DNA from: an uncultured Endozoicomonas sp.
GTDB lineage: Bacteria; Pseudomonadota; Gammaproteobacteria; Pseudomonadales; Endozoicomonadaceae
Assembly: GCF_947495845.1 (NCBI RefSeq)
Contig: NZ_CANMAO010000001.1
Span: 62,001 to 126,000, forward strand
Direction of reading: 5' to 3'
Length of the DNA: 64,000 bases
The position numbers and the translations under genes are program-made. Under the pieces are notes generated by a model. The model did no database searches and was not told where the DNA came from. It saw nothing but the letters and a program-made list of their open reading frames with translations. Positions within the stretch are counted from its first letter, which is position 1. The number at the start of each line of letters is the position of its first letter. Positions 1-9,788 of the stretch are shown piece after piece.

Positions 1-1053
1 ACACCACTGCAACAGAATCAGCTCCAGCAAGGCGGCATCGTGACCGTATTAAGCATTCGTGATGAAACGCTGCAGTTATATGCGCAAATGACCGACAGTG
101 ATCAGGTATTAAGGCTGGGGCCGATTCGCTTGCTGAATCTGTATCCGTTCAAATTAATTCTGACGATCGGGCTTTTTGTTTTGCTCTCAATCAGTCTGGC
201 CATTTATATATTGGTGCGGGGGATGGAGACGCGTCTGAGAAAACTGGAGCGGGCTGCCACCCGCTTCAGCCGCGGCGACTTTGATGTTCGGGTCAATGTG
301 GAAGGGGCCGATTCCATTGGTCGTCTATCCATGGCGTTTAATGCTATGGCGGATCATATTCAACGGCTGCTGGATTTACAGAAAGAGATGATTCGCGGTG
401 TTTCCCATGAGTTGAGAACACCGGTTGCCCGTTTGCGCTTTGGTCTCGACTTGATTGCAGATGCAGAAACGCAGCAGCAGCGGGAAACCCAGCTGGAAGG
501 CATGGATCAGGATATTGAAGAACTGGATCATCTGGTAGACGAATTTCTGACCTACGCCAATTTGGAGCAAAGCGCACCGACTTTGAGCTTGAAACGGCAT
601 GATGTGGATAAAGTCGTAGCCCAGGTGGTGGGAGAACATCTTCGTCTTCAGAATCGGATCGAGCTGGATCATATTCCCTGTAATGTACTAAACCCTCGTC
701 GTTTTGTTGAGATTGATCGTCGTTATATTCATCGAGCCGTTCAGAATCTGGTGGGTAATGCCTGTCGTTATGCCGACAGTAAAGTTCAGGTACGTTTCTC
801 CTCAACACAAGATACCTGTCGTATTGATGTGGATGATGATGGGCCGGGGATTCCAGAAGAACAGTGGGAAAGGGTATTTTCTGCTTTTTCACGTCTGGAC
901 GACAGCCGCACTCGTAAGTCCGGTGGTTATGGTTTGGGGCTCTCCATTGTTCGCAGAATTATGTACTGGCATGGAGGCAGAGCGTTGATCAGTCACAGCG
1001 CATTGGGTGGTGCCCGGTTTAGTCTGGTTTGGCCCAGAAAGCAGCGTCACTGA
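1..1053 (+). CDS. Sensor histidine kinase, RstB-like, 5' truncated
   Basis: The reading frame is open from base 1, so the N-terminus (first membrane segment and most of the periplasmic sensor) lies outside the window. What remains is the end of the periplasmic part, a membrane segment near nt 150-220, a HAMP-like linker, a dimerisation/phosphoacceptor helix with motif SHELRTP (His codon at 406-408), and an ATPase domain with an N box (NLVGNACRY), G1 (DDGPGIP) and G2 (GGYGLGLSI). The order and wording resemble E. coli RstB, which signals to RstA; that pairing is inference. The partner regulator would be upstream. The gene converges on the MutS-like gene across a strong hairpin. Confidence 0.9.
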   Translation, partial: TPLQQNQLQQGGIVTVLSIRDETLQLYAQMTDSDQVLRLGPIRLLNLYPFKLILTIGLFVLLSISLAIYILVRGMETRLRKLERAATRFSRGDFDVRVNVEGADSIGRLSMAFNAMADHIQRLLDLQKEMIRGVSHELRTPVARLRFGLDLIADAETQQQRETQLEGMDQDIEELDHLVDEFLTYANLEQSAPTLSLKRHDVDKVVAQVVGEHLRLQNRIELDHIPCNVLNPRRFVEIDRRYIHRAVQNLVGNACRYADSKVQVRFSSTQDTCRIDVDDDGPGIPEEQWERVFSAFSRLDDSRTRKSGGYGLGLSIVRRIMYWHGGRALISHSALGGARFSLVWPRKQRH

Positions 1054-1057
1054 TGCA

Positions 1058-1107
1058 TTCTCAACATTATTCAGGGGGACGATCCATACCCTGAATAATG
1101 TTGAGAA
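1058..1107. terminator. Perfect 19-bp hairpin between convergent genes
   Basis: Arms 1058-1076 and 1089-1107 are exact reverse complements with a 12-nt loop. It starts five bases after the kinase stop and covers the last codons and stop of the minus-strand MutS-like gene. There is no T-tract, so it may act as a bidirectional terminator or as an mRNA 3'-end protector. Confidence 0.7.
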
Positions 1108-3109
1108 AGCCACTATCAATGCCTTCCTCTCTGAGAATATCAAAAGCAACGTTTTGTGTTGAAGCGCCTGGCCATAGTCGATAGTCATAGCTTAACGAAC
1201 CATCCGGGTTGACCATCGCATTGAAATGGAAGTTCTGATGCTTCCCCGGAGATTGGCTTTCCAGTGTTGCTATTCGGGGATAATGTGTTGATGTAATACT
1301 CAGATTGCTCGGGTTCATGGCCATTGCTTCGATTAGCCCCAGTGCAGCAGTTTCACCTTCTTCCGGATTGGTATTCGAAAATAACTCATCAAAAAAAACG
1401 ACACTGTATTGATTTGCTGGCAGTGATTTCAGTGTATTCAACAATTCAATAATTCTTTTTGATTCTGCACTGAAGCTGGATACCCCGGAAATGACTTCGG
1501 GTTCATTAACCAGGTGGGTGTGGATCAAGCTGAAAGGGGTGAAATCCATATGCTCTGCTGCAGCCACGGCCAGTGTTTGAGCGAGCACGATGTTTAAGCC
1601 AATGCCTTTGACCATGGTGGATTTTCCGGCGGCATTAGGGCCCGTAATAACAGTGCTTATGGGGTTGTTGTTGCCACTGGCGAAGTGGTTTGCCACAGCT
1701 GAAAATGAAGGCAGTAATGGGTTCCAGAGTTTTTCCATACTGACTTGTGTCTGGCTTGGCGGAGAAAGGTAGAGTGGAAAAATTAATCGATTTGGTTGCC
1801 AGTCCAATGACAAACGGAGGTGATTGGCTGCTGTAATCCATGCGCCCAGTTCACCCACCGACTCCATGACCCGGCTTAATGATAAATGGTTGCGTTTTAA
1901 TAACGTCAAACCGCGCTTATAGCGCCCCATATTGGCGCTCACATAATCCAGAAATGTTGGTGTGCTTTCTGGGGCATCTTTCAATAATGACATGATTTCC
2001 ACCATGGAAGTGGAGTTGTGAAGTTTGAGGAAGCCTTTTCCGGAGCCCAATGCCATTTGCACTGGTGGGTGTTTCTCCAGCAACTGTTCCATTTCAACCG
2101 CACTTTCTAATGCTCTTCCAGCCCGCCGGGATCGTTCGACAATAAAACGATAGGCTCGCATGTGTTCGCGAAAACGGTAATAAGACTTGTAGAGAGCAAC
2201 CGCCTGAAGTACGACAAAACTGCCAGCACTGAAAATTTTAATAGGGCTGGAAAGGTCGCTGAATTTCAGTTGAATATCGGACAGTACCTTCATCATATGG
2301 GAAGGCAGATGAACAGTGGAGTTCAACAGGCCGTTGATAATGCCATTTTTGATGGTAAAGGTACCCACCAGAGTTGAACCCAACAGCCCCAGGGGCGCGT
2401 TCAGTGCGGTGCCGATATGAAAGGCGTCATTCAAGCGCCGGGCAATCTCTTCCTGGGTACCGCTGCCGCTAAGGCCGGGCAGATGAGTTCTGCGGTCAAT
2501 CTCACCAAAGGTTGGGCTATTGACGGCATCGTAGGGATCGAACAGTGCAATCAACCCATCTTCATCAATGGCGTAACGTATGAGCAGTTCTTCAAATCGG
2601 CGAAACACATTGGGGTGGTTAATCAGATATTTAATGGCCTGCTGTCGCTGATCGAGAACGCGAATATCCGCAATTGGCGAGATCAATAACTTAGCCAGCA
2701 TAATTTCACCGGAGATTGTCAGGCTGGGGCCAATTTTACTGAGGAGGCTTTCTGCAGGATGTTGACGGGTGCCACTGAGAATATGAAGGTCTTTAACGGT
2801 CTGGGCAGAGAGGACGGGCGTGGCACTGTCGGAAAATTTAGCAAACGCTTGCAGTAAGATGCTGCGTTTTTCGCCGGGCGCTAACAGAATATCCGGTAAC
2901 TCCTGCTTTTGGTGCCGGGAATTGATAGCATTTTGATAATTATCAACGGAGTGCAACTGAGATAACTCATCGTGAATTAACTGATAGATGTTGTCAGATT
3001 GGTCGGCAAAGGCGAGATGACTCTGAAGCAATAGGATTGAAAAAAAACTGACAATCATAAACAGTCTGTCTTTTTTCAAAAAATGGAAAAGATGTGTAAT
3101 AAAAAACAT
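1067..3109 (-). CDS. MutS-family ATPase with N-terminal signal-like segment
   Basis: The C-terminal third is a MutS domain V ATPase: Walker A GPNAAGKST, Walker B VVFFDEL followed by SNTNPEEG, and a STHYP switch motif. The middle is helical, like MutS core/lever regions. A mismatch-recognition domain is not recognisable, and at about 680 residues it is shorter than MutS (about 850). The N-terminus is hydrophobic (IVSFFSILLLQ) and ends in a plausible signal-peptidase site (SHLAFA-DQ), which is strange for a DNA repair ATPase. I chose the ATG at 3109; a TTG three codons upstream and an ATG at the hydrophobic stretch are alternatives, and none has a clear ribosome site. Function unknown; probably not mismatch repair. 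Confidence 0.8.
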   Translation of the reverse strand: MFFITHLFHFLKKDRLFMIVSFFSILLLQSHLAFADQSDNIYQLIHDELSQLHSVDNYQNAINSRHQKQELPDILLAPGEKRSILLQAFAKFSDSATPVLSAQTVKDLHILSGTRQHPAESLLSKIGPSLTISGEIMLAKLLISPIADIRVLDQRQQAIKYLINHPNVFRRFEELLIRYAIDEDGLIALFDPYDAVNSPTFGEIDRRTHLPGLSGSGTQEEIARRLNDAFHIGTALNAPLGLLGSTLVGTFTIKNGIINGLLNSTVHLPSHMMKVLSDIQLKFSDLSSPIKIFSAGSFVVLQAVALYKSYYRFREHMRAYRFIVERSRRAGRALESAVEMEQLLEKHPPVQMALGSGKGFLKLHNSTSMVEIMSLLKDAPESTPTFLDYVSANMGRYKRGLTLLKRNHLSLSRVMESVGELGAWITAANHLRLSLDWQPNRLIFPLYLSPPSQTQVSMEKLWNPLLPSFSAVANHFASGNNNPISTVITGPNAAGKSTMVKGIGLNIVLAQTLAVAAAEHMDFTPFSLIHTHLVNEPEVISGVSSFSAESKRIIELLNTLKSLPANQYSVVFFDELFSNTNPEEGETAALGLIEAMAMNPSNLSITSTHYPRIATLESQSPGKHQNFHFNAMVNPDGSLSYDYRLWPGASTQNVAFDILREEGIDSGFLNIIQGMDRPPE

Positions 3110-3235
3110 TGAATACAATACAGGTTATTATTAGTTGACTCAGATACTTTGAGATTTTTAAAAATAACCTATAGTTGAATACTTTGTGTATTGCCTGATA
3201 TTTCGTTATTTTTCTGAATGATCGAGGCTTGTATC

Positions 3236-4168
3236 TCAAGCCGGTTTAATGCCATTCAGTGTCGTAAAACAGGTTTCTCGAGCAGAGTTAATAAAACTGT
3301 CCATATAAGGTTGTTCTTTCTGCTCCGTTCTCACGGCAGCATATAATGTTGACCACACCCCTTTCTCACCAAGCGGCACCGCATGTACCTGTCCTTTATC
3401 GAGATACTCCGCCAGCGCCCAGCAAGGTAAGGCGGAAACACCTCGCTGGCTGGCAACCAGTTGCAGCATCATTAATGTGAGTTCTGCTGTGCGTATGGAA
3501 GCGGGTTCCACTTGGGCAGGGTCCAGAAAATCATAGAAAACAGCCAGACGCTCCTGTCCTACCGGATAAGTAATCAGAACTTCATTATTCAGATCTTCAG
3601 GGTTGGCAAACGCCTGACCGGCTAAAGGATGATTTCGGGCGAGAGCCAATAACATTTCGTAGCGAAACAAGGGCAGATAATCGATGCCATCAATGGGCGT
3701 TGGGTCTGAAGTGACTACCAGGTCCAGCTCCCCCCGTGACAACGCAGGCAATGGCGCAAAATTAAACGCAGTGGAAAAATCCATCTCCACTTCTGGCCAG
3801 TGCTTCCGGTACTCATCAATCGTGGGCATTAACCACTGATAACAACTGTGACACTCAATGGCAATGTGCAACCGACCGGACTTCCCACCCGCCAGCTTGA
3901 GCAGGCTCTGTTCCACTGCTTTGAACATGGGCAGCACTTCATCCGCCAACTCCAGCAGTTTTAGCCCGGCAGTGGTGAAGCGGGGAGGACGGGTTTTTCG
4001 GACAAACACCTCCATGCCAATCCGGTGTTCCAGATCTTTCAGCTGGTGGGACAGTGCTGACTGCGTTAGGTGCAGACGACTGGAGGCTTCTACCAAGCTG
4101 CCGGTTTGGTGAATGGCTTTCAGGGTTTTCAGGTGCCGAAGTTCAAGCCCAAGGTTTTGAATACTCAT
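3236..4168 (-). CDS. metR: MetR, LysR-type regulator of methionine biosynthesis
   Basis: 310 residues with an N-terminal LysR winged helix (residues about 10-70, including LTQSALSHQLKDLEHRIG) and a periplasmic-binding-like effector domain. The segments RLHIAIECHSCYQWLMP, WPEVEMDFS and ELDLVVTSD closely follow E. coli MetR, whose co-inducer is homocysteine. It is divergent from metE with about 140 bp between them, the classic arrangement in which MetR activates metE. A MetR-like box lies in the gap. The start ATG at 4168 gives the expected N-terminus. Confidence 0.95.
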   Translation of the reverse strand: MSIQNLGLELRHLKTLKAIHQTGSLVEASSRLHLTQSALSHQLKDLEHRIGMEVFVRKTRPPRFTTAGLKLLELADEVLPMFKAVEQSLLKLAGGKSGRLHIAIECHSCYQWLMPTIDEYRKHWPEVEMDFSTAFNFAPLPALSRGELDLVVTSDPTPIDGIDYLPLFRYEMLLALARNHPLAGQAFANPEDLNNEVLITYPVGQERLAVFYDFLDPAQVEPASIRTAELTLMMLQLVASQRGVSALPCWALAEYLDKGQVHAVPLGEKGVWSTLYAAVRTEQKEQPYMDSFINSARETCFTTLNGIKPA

Positions 4169-4225
4169 ATCGAAACGTACAGTGCATTTTATTATTAAAT
4201 TTATTCAACTATATCATTAATATTA

Positions 4226-4238
4226 TGAGATTGATTCA
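4226..4238. promoter_or_regulatory. Candidate MetR box
   Basis: TGAG-ATTGA-TTCA matches 7 of 8 defined positions of the known MetR site TGAA-N5-TTCA. It lies between divergent metR and metE, about 70 bp before the metE start. The match is mine by eye; other weak TTCA half-sites are nearby. Confidence 0.5.
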
Positions 4239-4306
4239 TTTTTGATCATTCCCCAGACTTGTTGTCACTCTCAACCCAAACAATAACCTCTGTCGGGAGA
4301 CACAAC

Positions 4307-6625
4307 ATGACCACCACCCATAATCTGGGCTTTCCCAGAATCGGCGCCCACCGCGAATTGAAAAAAGTTCAGGAGAGCTATTGGCGTGGTGATATGTCTC
4401 AGGAACAGTTACTGGCTGAAGGTGCTCGTCTGCGTTCATTGCATTGGCAGGTGCAGAAAGACGCCGGGCTCGATTTTGTCCCTACTGGCGATTTTGCCTG
4501 GTATGACCAGGTGCTTAATCATTCATTAATGCTTGGGGCGATTCCCGAGCGTTTTATCCCTGCGGCTCCATCGGATATCGACACACTGTTCCGCATGGCG
4601 CGAGGTCGTGCTCCCAGTGGCGAACCGGCCGCTGCCTGTGAAATGACCAAATGGTTTGATACCAACTACCACTATATTGTGCCTGAGCTGACCAAAGGTC
4701 AGCAGTTCTACCTGGCGAATCGTGCATTGCTGGATGAAACCCGTGAGGCCCTGGATCAGGGATTTAATCCCAAGCCGGTGCTGGTGGGTCCACTGACGTG
4801 GTTATGGTTATCAAAGGTCAAAGGGGAACCGTTTGATCGTTTGGAATTATTGGACAGTGTGCTGGCAGTTTATGGTCAGGTGCTTAATGAATTAGCTGAG
4901 CTGAATGTGGAATGGGTGCAGATTGATGAGCCTATTCTGGTGCTGGATTTGCCTCAGGAATGGCATCAGGCGTTTGAATCTGCCTATAACCAGCTACAGA
5001 GCAATAATGTGAAACTATTGCTGGCTACTTATTTTGGCGGCTTAAATGGTTCAACGACAACCGTTGTTAATTTGCCGGTGGCAGGGCTGCATGTTGATTT
5101 GGTCAGAAACCCGGAACAACTGCCTGCGCTGTTGGATCGCCTGCCAGCTTACAAAATACTGTCTGCTGGTGTCGTGAATGGTCGAAACGTCTGGCGCGCC
5201 GATCTGCAGAAAATACAACAGCAGTTGTCTGCTGCCGCTGAACGGCTGGGCGACCGTCTCTGGGTGGCGCCCAGCTGCTCTTTGCTCCATACGCCAGTAG
5301 ACTTGGAAAGTGAAACATTGATATACGGCAAAGGGAAGCATGGCAAAGGCCTCGATCAAGAGCTGAAATCCTGGTTAGCGTTTGCCAGGCAAAAGTGTCA
5401 AGAAGTGGCGGTGCTCGGTAAAGCCCTCAGTGGTGGCGATGCTGCCAAAGATGAGTTGGTGCTGAACGCGTTTGCTGAATCCAGCGCAGCAGTGCAATCC
5501 AAAGCGGCCTCTGCCCGTGTTCATAATAAACAGGTTCAGCAGCGTGTAGCAGCGATCAAAAACGATAGTCAGGTTGATCAGCGTGAGTCCGCTTTTGCGG
5601 TACGAGCGAAACAGCAACAGGAAAAACTGGGGTTACCGTTGTTTCCAACCACGACGATTGGTTCGTTTCCACAAACCAAAGAAATTCGTCAGCAGCGATT
5701 GAAATACCGCAAAGGCGAGTTAGATGAGCCAACCTACATCGCCGCCATGCAGAGTGAAATCAAAGTCACGCTGGAAAAACAGGAACAGTTGGGGCTGGAT
5801 GTTCTGGTGCATGGTGAAGTAGAGCGTAATGACATGGTTGAATATTTTGGTGAACAGCTGGACGGTTTTGCTTTCACCGCCAATGGCTGGGTGCAGAGTT
5901 ACGGCAGTCGTTGTGTAAAACCACCCATTATTATTGGTGATATCAGTCGTCCTGAGGCGATGACTGTGTCCTGGAGTCGTTTTGCGCAAGATCAGACCGC
6001 ACTGCCTGTGAAAGGCATGCTTACCGGGCCGGTCACCATTCTGTGTTGGTCATTTCCACGGGATGACGTTGAGCGCGAGCAGTCTTGTCAGCAATTAGCG
6101 CTGGCGTTGAGAGATGAAGTGGTCGATCTTGAAAAAGCAGGTATTCATATCATTCAGATTGATGAACCTGCCATCCGGGAAGGCCTTCCTCTAAAGAAGG
6201 AAGATTGGCCCGCGTATCTCGACTGGGCGGTGAAATGCTTCCGAATCACCGCCAGTGGTGTGAAGGATGAAACCCAGATTCACACCCACATGTGTTACAG
6301 CGAGTTCAATGACATCATCGAATACATTGCGGCCATGGATGCCGATGTTATCACCATTGAAACCTCACGCTCGGATATGGAATTACTGGATGCGTTTGAG
6401 GCATTTGAGTATCCAAATGAGATAGGCCCGGGTGTTTACGACATTCACTCGCCCAATGTGCCGGATATTGCCTGGATCGAAAAGTTAATGAGCAGGGCGT
6501 CAGAAAAGATTCCCAGAGAACGCCTTTGGGTGAATCCAGATTGTGGTTTGAAAACCAGAGATTGGCCTGAGGTTGAAGCAGCACTGAAAAATATGGTGGA
6601 GGCGGCGAAGTCTCTTCGTAGTTAA
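4307..6625 (+). CDS. metE: MetE, cobalamin-independent methionine synthase
   Basis: 772 residues. It transfers the methyl group of 5-methyltetrahydropteroyltri-L-glutamate to homocysteine in the cytoplasm. The N-terminal domain begins with [15 protein letters not shown]; the C-terminal barrel has [10 protein letters not shown]. The zinc ligands are visible as HTHMCYSEF (His and Cys), a Glu in ITIETSRSD, and the Cys of [11 protein letters not shown]. The ATG at 4307 follows GGGAG by seven bases and gives the family's usual N-terminus; the upstream in-frame extension to 4259 is not needed. Length is slightly above the E. coli enzyme (753). Followed by a clear terminator. Confidence 0.97.
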   Translation: MTTTHNLGFPRIGAHRELKKVQESYWRGDMSQEQLLAEGARLRSLHWQVQKDAGLDFVPTGDFAWYDQVLNHSLMLGAIPERFIPAAPSDIDTLFRMARGRAPSGEPAAACEMTKWFDTNYHYIVPELTKGQQFYLANRALLDETREALDQGFNPKPVLVGPLTWLWLSKVKGEPFDRLELLDSVLAVYGQVLNELAELNVEWVQIDEPILVLDLPQEWHQAFESAYNQLQSNNVKLLLATYFGGLNGSTTTVVNLPVAGLHVDLVRNPEQLPALLDRLPAYKILSAGVVNGRNVWRADLQKIQQQLSAAAERLGDRLWVAPSCSLLHTPVDLESETLIYGKGKHGKGLDQELKSWLAFARQKCQEVAVLGKALSGGDAAKDELVLNAFAESSAAVQSKAASARVHNKQVQQRVAAIKNDSQVDQRESAFAVRAKQQQEKLGLPLFPTTTIGSFPQTKEIRQQRLKYRKGELDEPTYIAAMQSEIKVTLEKQEQLGLDVLVHGEVERNDMVEYFGEQLDGFAFTANGWVQSYGSRCVKPPIIIGDISRPEAMTVSWSRFAQDQTALPVKGMLTGPVTILCWSFPRDDVEREQSCQQLALALRDEVVDLEKAGIHIIQIDEPAIREGLPLKKEDWPAYLDWAVKCFRITASGVKDETQIHTHMCYSEFNDIIEYIAAMDADVITIETSRSDMELLDAFEAFEYPNEIGPGVYDIHSPNVPDIAWIEKLMSRASEKIPRERLWVNPDCGLKTRDWPEVEAALKNMVEAAKSLRS

Positions 6626-6634
6626 CATTCAAAC

Positions 6635-6668
6635 AAGGTCTTCGGGTTGAAATCTCGAAGACCTTTTT
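6635..6668 (+). terminator. Rho-independent terminator of metE
   Basis: Arms 6635-6644 (AAGGTCTTCG) and 6656-6665 (CGAAGACCTT) pair perfectly, and the T-run starts inside the right arm. It lies ten bases after the metE stop. Confidence 0.85.
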
Positions 6669-6703
6669 AACTTCTCTCCACCAAATATAAATGACGTTGG
6701 TTG

Positions 6704-7081
6704 TTAACTGTTTTCTGAGGCGTCGTTTCCAGGCCGATACTCTATACTGCCATTGACCTGAGCGCCTTTTTCCATTTCGATCTCGTTATAAAAAACCTTT
6801 CCGTTAATCACTGCACCAGAAACCAGCTCAAGATACTTTTCACTATAAACGTTGCCATTGACGGTGCCATAGATGACCACATGCCGAGCATGAATATCCC
6901 CGGTGATAGTGGCCGTTTTAACAATGATTAACTGGCCATTATCTGAACTGATATTGCCATGAATATTACCTTCAACATGCGCGGCACCAGCAAAGACAAT
7001 ATCACCGGTAATATTAGTCTCTGGTGATATGAGGGTCGTTGTAGACTTGCTGTTGTCGGCCTCTTTTTTACGACTGAACAT
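6704..7081 (-). CDS. Bactofilin-like polymer-forming protein
   Basis: 125 residues dominated by short beta-strand repeats with regular Ile/Val and Gly-Asn spacing (NITGDI, VEGNIHGNI, ITGDIHARH, VNGNVYSEKY, INGKVF, VNGSIEYRP). This is the right-handed beta-helix core of bactofilins, which self-assemble into cytoskeletal filaments. A charged, flexible N-terminal tail (FSRKKEADNSKS) and a short C-terminal tail flank the core, as is typical. I start at ATG 7081; TTG at 7084 has better spacing to GGAGA and cannot be excluded. It stands alone with no peptidase or envelope gene beside it, so its partner is unknown. Confidence 0.88.
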   Translation of the reverse strand: MFSRKKEADNSKSTTTLISPETNITGDIVFAGAAHVEGNIHGNISSDNGQLIIVKTATITGDIHARHVVIYGTVNGNVYSEKYLELVSGAVINGKVFYNEIEMEKGAQVNGSIEYRPGNDASENS

Positions 7082-7278
7082 CAACTGTCGTCTCCGTTGT
7101 TGGATAAATAAAAAACTATGAATAAAGAGATTTGTGCAGGAACCTGTTCAAGGATTAAAAATGGAAATTATTTAGGCTTAGCGTGCGATAAGAGAGGGTA
7201 GTGTTGGAGTATAGGAGAGGAACAACTTTATATAATAACTTGGGGTCTGTCACAAAATAACTTCCACATTTAGCCAGA

Positions 7279-7326
7279 ACCGTTATCCGTAAAAGCCGTG
7301 TTGGCTGTGCTTTTACGGATAACGGT
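7279..7326. other. Perfect 18-bp hairpin in a 330-bp gene-free gap
   Basis: Arms 7279-7296 and 7309-7326 are exact reverse complements (core CCGTTATCCGTAAAAG) around a 12-nt loop. It lies downstream of the chsE2-like gene on the minus strand and upstream of the bactofilin, so it probably ends the side-chain operon transcript. I see nothing else in 7085-7411 apart from AT-rich sequence. Confidence 0.6.
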
Positions 7327-7411
7327 AAACGGAAAGCGCTTCTATGAGCGGTGAAGTTATTCAAGGCCAATTCCTTGGCTAACTATATAAAGTTGTTAAC
7401 AGGGAGAAATA

Positions 7412-8581
7412 TCAACGCATCGGTCTTGGCATTCCAAGCCCAAACTGAGCGATCAGTTCACGTTGTATCTCGTTAGTGCCGCCGCCAAAGGTCAGAGTCA
7501 CCGAAGCTCGCACTTCATACTCCAATTCACCCATCAATAGGCTGGCTGCAGAACCTTGCCGCACCATGGCATTGGCGCCAACAATATCAATCAGGCGGCG
7601 AAGAATCTCAATGGCTGACTCAGAACCATAAACCTTGGTCGATGATGCCAGGGCGATATCCATACGCCCCTGCTCCAGATCCGCGGCAATACGGAAGTTA
7701 ATCATCCGCATGGCTTCCAGCCGTGCGTAACATTCAGCCAGTGCGGAACGAACCCAGGCTTTATCAGTGGCACGCTTACCGAACTCATCTTCAGTCCGAG
7801 CCCATAGATAAACTTTCCGGAATAGTCCGGTGACTTTATCAGACCAGGAGCCGAGGCCGAGGCGTTCATGATTTAACTGAGAGGTGATCAGTCTCCAGCC
7901 GCCATTTAATTCACCAACCAACATCTCCTTTGGTATACGAGCATTGTCGTAATAGGTTGCTGCCGTTGGATTAGACGTCGTTGGAATGACGGTTTGTGAG
8001 AAGCCTTCTTCTTTGGTATCCAGAATCAGTATGGAAACGCCCTTGTGCCGAGGAAGGTCGGGGTCAGTTCTGGCGGCGAGCCAGATGTAATCCGCGGCTT
8101 CAGCACCGGAGGTCCACAGCTTACTACCATTGACATAAAAGTGATCGCCATCCAGAGTAGCGGTAGTTTTCAACGTCGCCAGATCAGAGCCTGCGCCTTG
8201 TTCGGAATAACCGATGGAAAATATCAGCTCACCGTTGGCAATGCCCGGCAGGAATTTCTCCTTCTGAAGCTCGGTACCAAACTGCATTAACGCCGGACCC
8301 ACGGTACTGATGGTAACAAACGGCAGTGGTGCGCCGGCAATGTTGGCTTCTTCAAAAAAGATCAGTTGCTCAGTGGCTTGATAACCCTGACCGCCATGTT
8401 CTTTTGGCCAACCAACCGCCAGCCAGCCATCTTTGCCCATTTGACGAATGACATTACGGTATTCATCACCGCCTTCTTTACCGCGCAGTGATGCCTTTAA
8501 TTCCGGCGTCATCAGCTCTGTAAAATAGTCTCGTATCTCCCGGCGCAGCTGATGCTGTTCCGGTGTCAGATCAACAAACAT
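7412..8581 (-). CDS. chsE2: Acyl-CoA dehydrogenase, ChsE2/FadE29-like
   Basis: 389 residues. The N-terminus (MFVDLTPEQHQLRREIRDYF) and segments VGWPKEHGGQG, IGYSEQGAGSDLA and FGGGTNEIQRE closely follow mycobacterial FadE29, one half of the ChsE1-ChsE2 heterotetramer that desaturates the three-carbon steroid side-chain CoA ester. The ATG has a textbook AGGAGG ten bases upstream. It is the last gene of a five-gene operon (ChsH2, ChsE1, ChsH1, Ltp2, ChsE2), the same set as the mycobacterial igr operon. The partner subunit ChsE1 is two genes upstream. The steroid role is inferred from family and context. Confidence 0.9.
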   Translation of the reverse strand: MFVDLTPEQHQLRREIRDYFTELMTPELKASLRGKEGGDEYRNVIRQMGKDGWLAVGWPKEHGGQGYQATEQLIFFEEANIAGAPLPFVTISTVGPALMQFGTELQKEKFLPGIANGELIFSIGYSEQGAGSDLATLKTTATLDGDHFYVNGSKLWTSGAEAADYIWLAARTDPDLPRHKGVSILILDTKEEGFSQTVIPTTSNPTAATYYDNARIPKEMLVGELNGGWRLITSQLNHERLGLGSWSDKVTGLFRKVYLWARTEDEFGKRATDKAWVRSALAECYARLEAMRMINFRIAADLEQGRMDIALASSTKVYGSESAIEILRRLIDIVGANAMVRQGSAASLLMGELEYEVRASVTLTFGGGTNEIQRELIAQFGLGMPRPMR

Positions 8582-8591
8582 CCGAACCTCC

Positions 8592-9767
8592 TCAGGCTGC
8601 GCTTAAAATCAGGCCACTGGTCGGCACACCGGTGCCGGCAGTAACTAATACATTTTCTACGTCGTCTACCTGGTTGATGGCAGAACCACGCACCTGACGA
8701 ACCGCTTCCGCAACACCGTTCATCCCGTGAATGTAAGCTTCACCCAACTGACCACCGTGAGTATTGATAGGCAGTGTGCCACCTCGGGCATGATGACCAT
8801 CCATTACATAGTTGCGAGCTTCGCCTCGTGGCGCAAAACCAAACTCTTCCAGCTGAGTCAGTACGAATGGCGTAAAGTGGTCGTATATCACAGCTGTCTG
8901 GAAAGCATCCGGGCCAAGGCCAGATTGTGCGTACAGTTCTTTGGCAACCACGCCCATTTCTGGCAGGCCGGTAATGTCGTCACGATAGAAGGAAGTCATG
9001 ATCTGCTGTCCCTGTGCAATGCCCTGAGAACCGGCTTTAATAACTACCGGCTTTTGCTTCAGATCTTTAGCTCTTTCAGCGCTGGTAATAACCATGGCCA
9101 CAGCGCCATCGGATTCCTGACAGCAATCCAACAGATGCAGCGGTTCACAAACCCAGCGGGAGTTTTGATGATCTTCCAAAGTAATTGGCTTCTCATAGAA
9201 GAAGGCTTCAGGGTTAGTTGCTGCAAAATCGCGGGCAGCGACGGCTACACGACCAAAGTCTTCTGAAGTAGCGCCGTAGGTATGCATATAACGCTGGGCA
9301 AACATGCCTACCCAGGCTGCTGGCGTATGAAAACCGTGGGGCATGTACCAGCCATAGTTCACATTTTCAAAGGTCGGTGTGTTGGCAAAACCGTAATCGC
9401 CAGAACCAAAGCGATACCAGGAGCGTTCATTCATCGCTCGATAAACGACAACCGTTTTTGCAACACCAGTGGCAACCGCCATGGCTGCATGAAGAATGGG
9501 GGCACAGGCAGCACCGCCGCCGTGAGGAATCTGGGAGAAAAACTTCACATTATTGCAGCCCAGCAGTCGTGCGATTTCGTATTCCGGTACCTTATCAACG
9601 GAATAACTGCTGAAGCCATCCACTTCTGATGGGTCAATGCCTGCATCCTGCAATGCCGCTAGAGTGGCTTCCATGGCCAGTCGAAGCTCTGTGCGACCGG
9701 AATTTTTTGAAAACTCTGTGGCGCCGAGTCCGGCAATGGCAGCCCGGCCGCTGAGTGATTTATCCAT
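8592..9767 (-). CDS. ltp2: Ltp2-like steroid side-chain aldolase
   Basis: 391 residues, thiolase superfamily, lipid-transfer/SCP-x type. The canonical thiolase nucleophile Cys is not evident: the equivalent region reads PHGGGAACAPILHAAMA. Two tyrosines at about 295 (IYDHFTPF) and 345 (EAYIHGMNG) sit where the aldolase tyrosines of Ltp2 are expected (from memory). In actinobacteria Ltp2 binds the DUF35 part of ChsH2 and cleaves the 17-hydroxy C22 CoA thioester to androstenedione-type product plus propionyl-CoA. Its DUF35 partner is in the same operon here. An A-rich AATAAAAATA leader precedes the ATG. Confidence 0.88.
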   Translation of the reverse strand: MDKSLSGRAAIAGLGATEFSKNSGRTELRLAMEATLAALQDAGIDPSEVDGFSSYSVDKVPEYEIARLLGCNNVKFFSQIPHGGGAACAPILHAAMAVATGVAKTVVVYRAMNERSWYRFGSGDYGFANTPTFENVNYGWYMPHGFHTPAAWVGMFAQRYMHTYGATSEDFGRVAVAARDFAATNPEAFFYEKPITLEDHQNSRWVCEPLHLLDCCQESDGAVAMVITSAERAKDLKQKPVVIKAGSQGIAQGQQIMTSFYRDDITGLPEMGVVAKELYAQSGLGPDAFQTAVIYDHFTPFVLTQLEEFGFAPRGEARNYVMDGHHARGGTLPINTHGGQLGEAYIHGMNGVAEAVRQVRGSAINQVDDVENVLVTAGTGVPTSGLILSAA

Positions 9768-9788
9768 TATTTTTATTCTCTTAATCTC

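Noticed and set aside
344-892. Long minus-strand frame inside the sensor kinase gene
   Set aside because: It is a shadow of the well-supported kinase; the product is low-complexity in His/Pro/Arg and matches no family.
1077-1088. GGACGATCC resembling a half of the steroid palindrome
   Set aside because: It is the loop of a hairpin at the end of the MutS-like gene, lacks the second half at the right spacing, and is not near a promoter.
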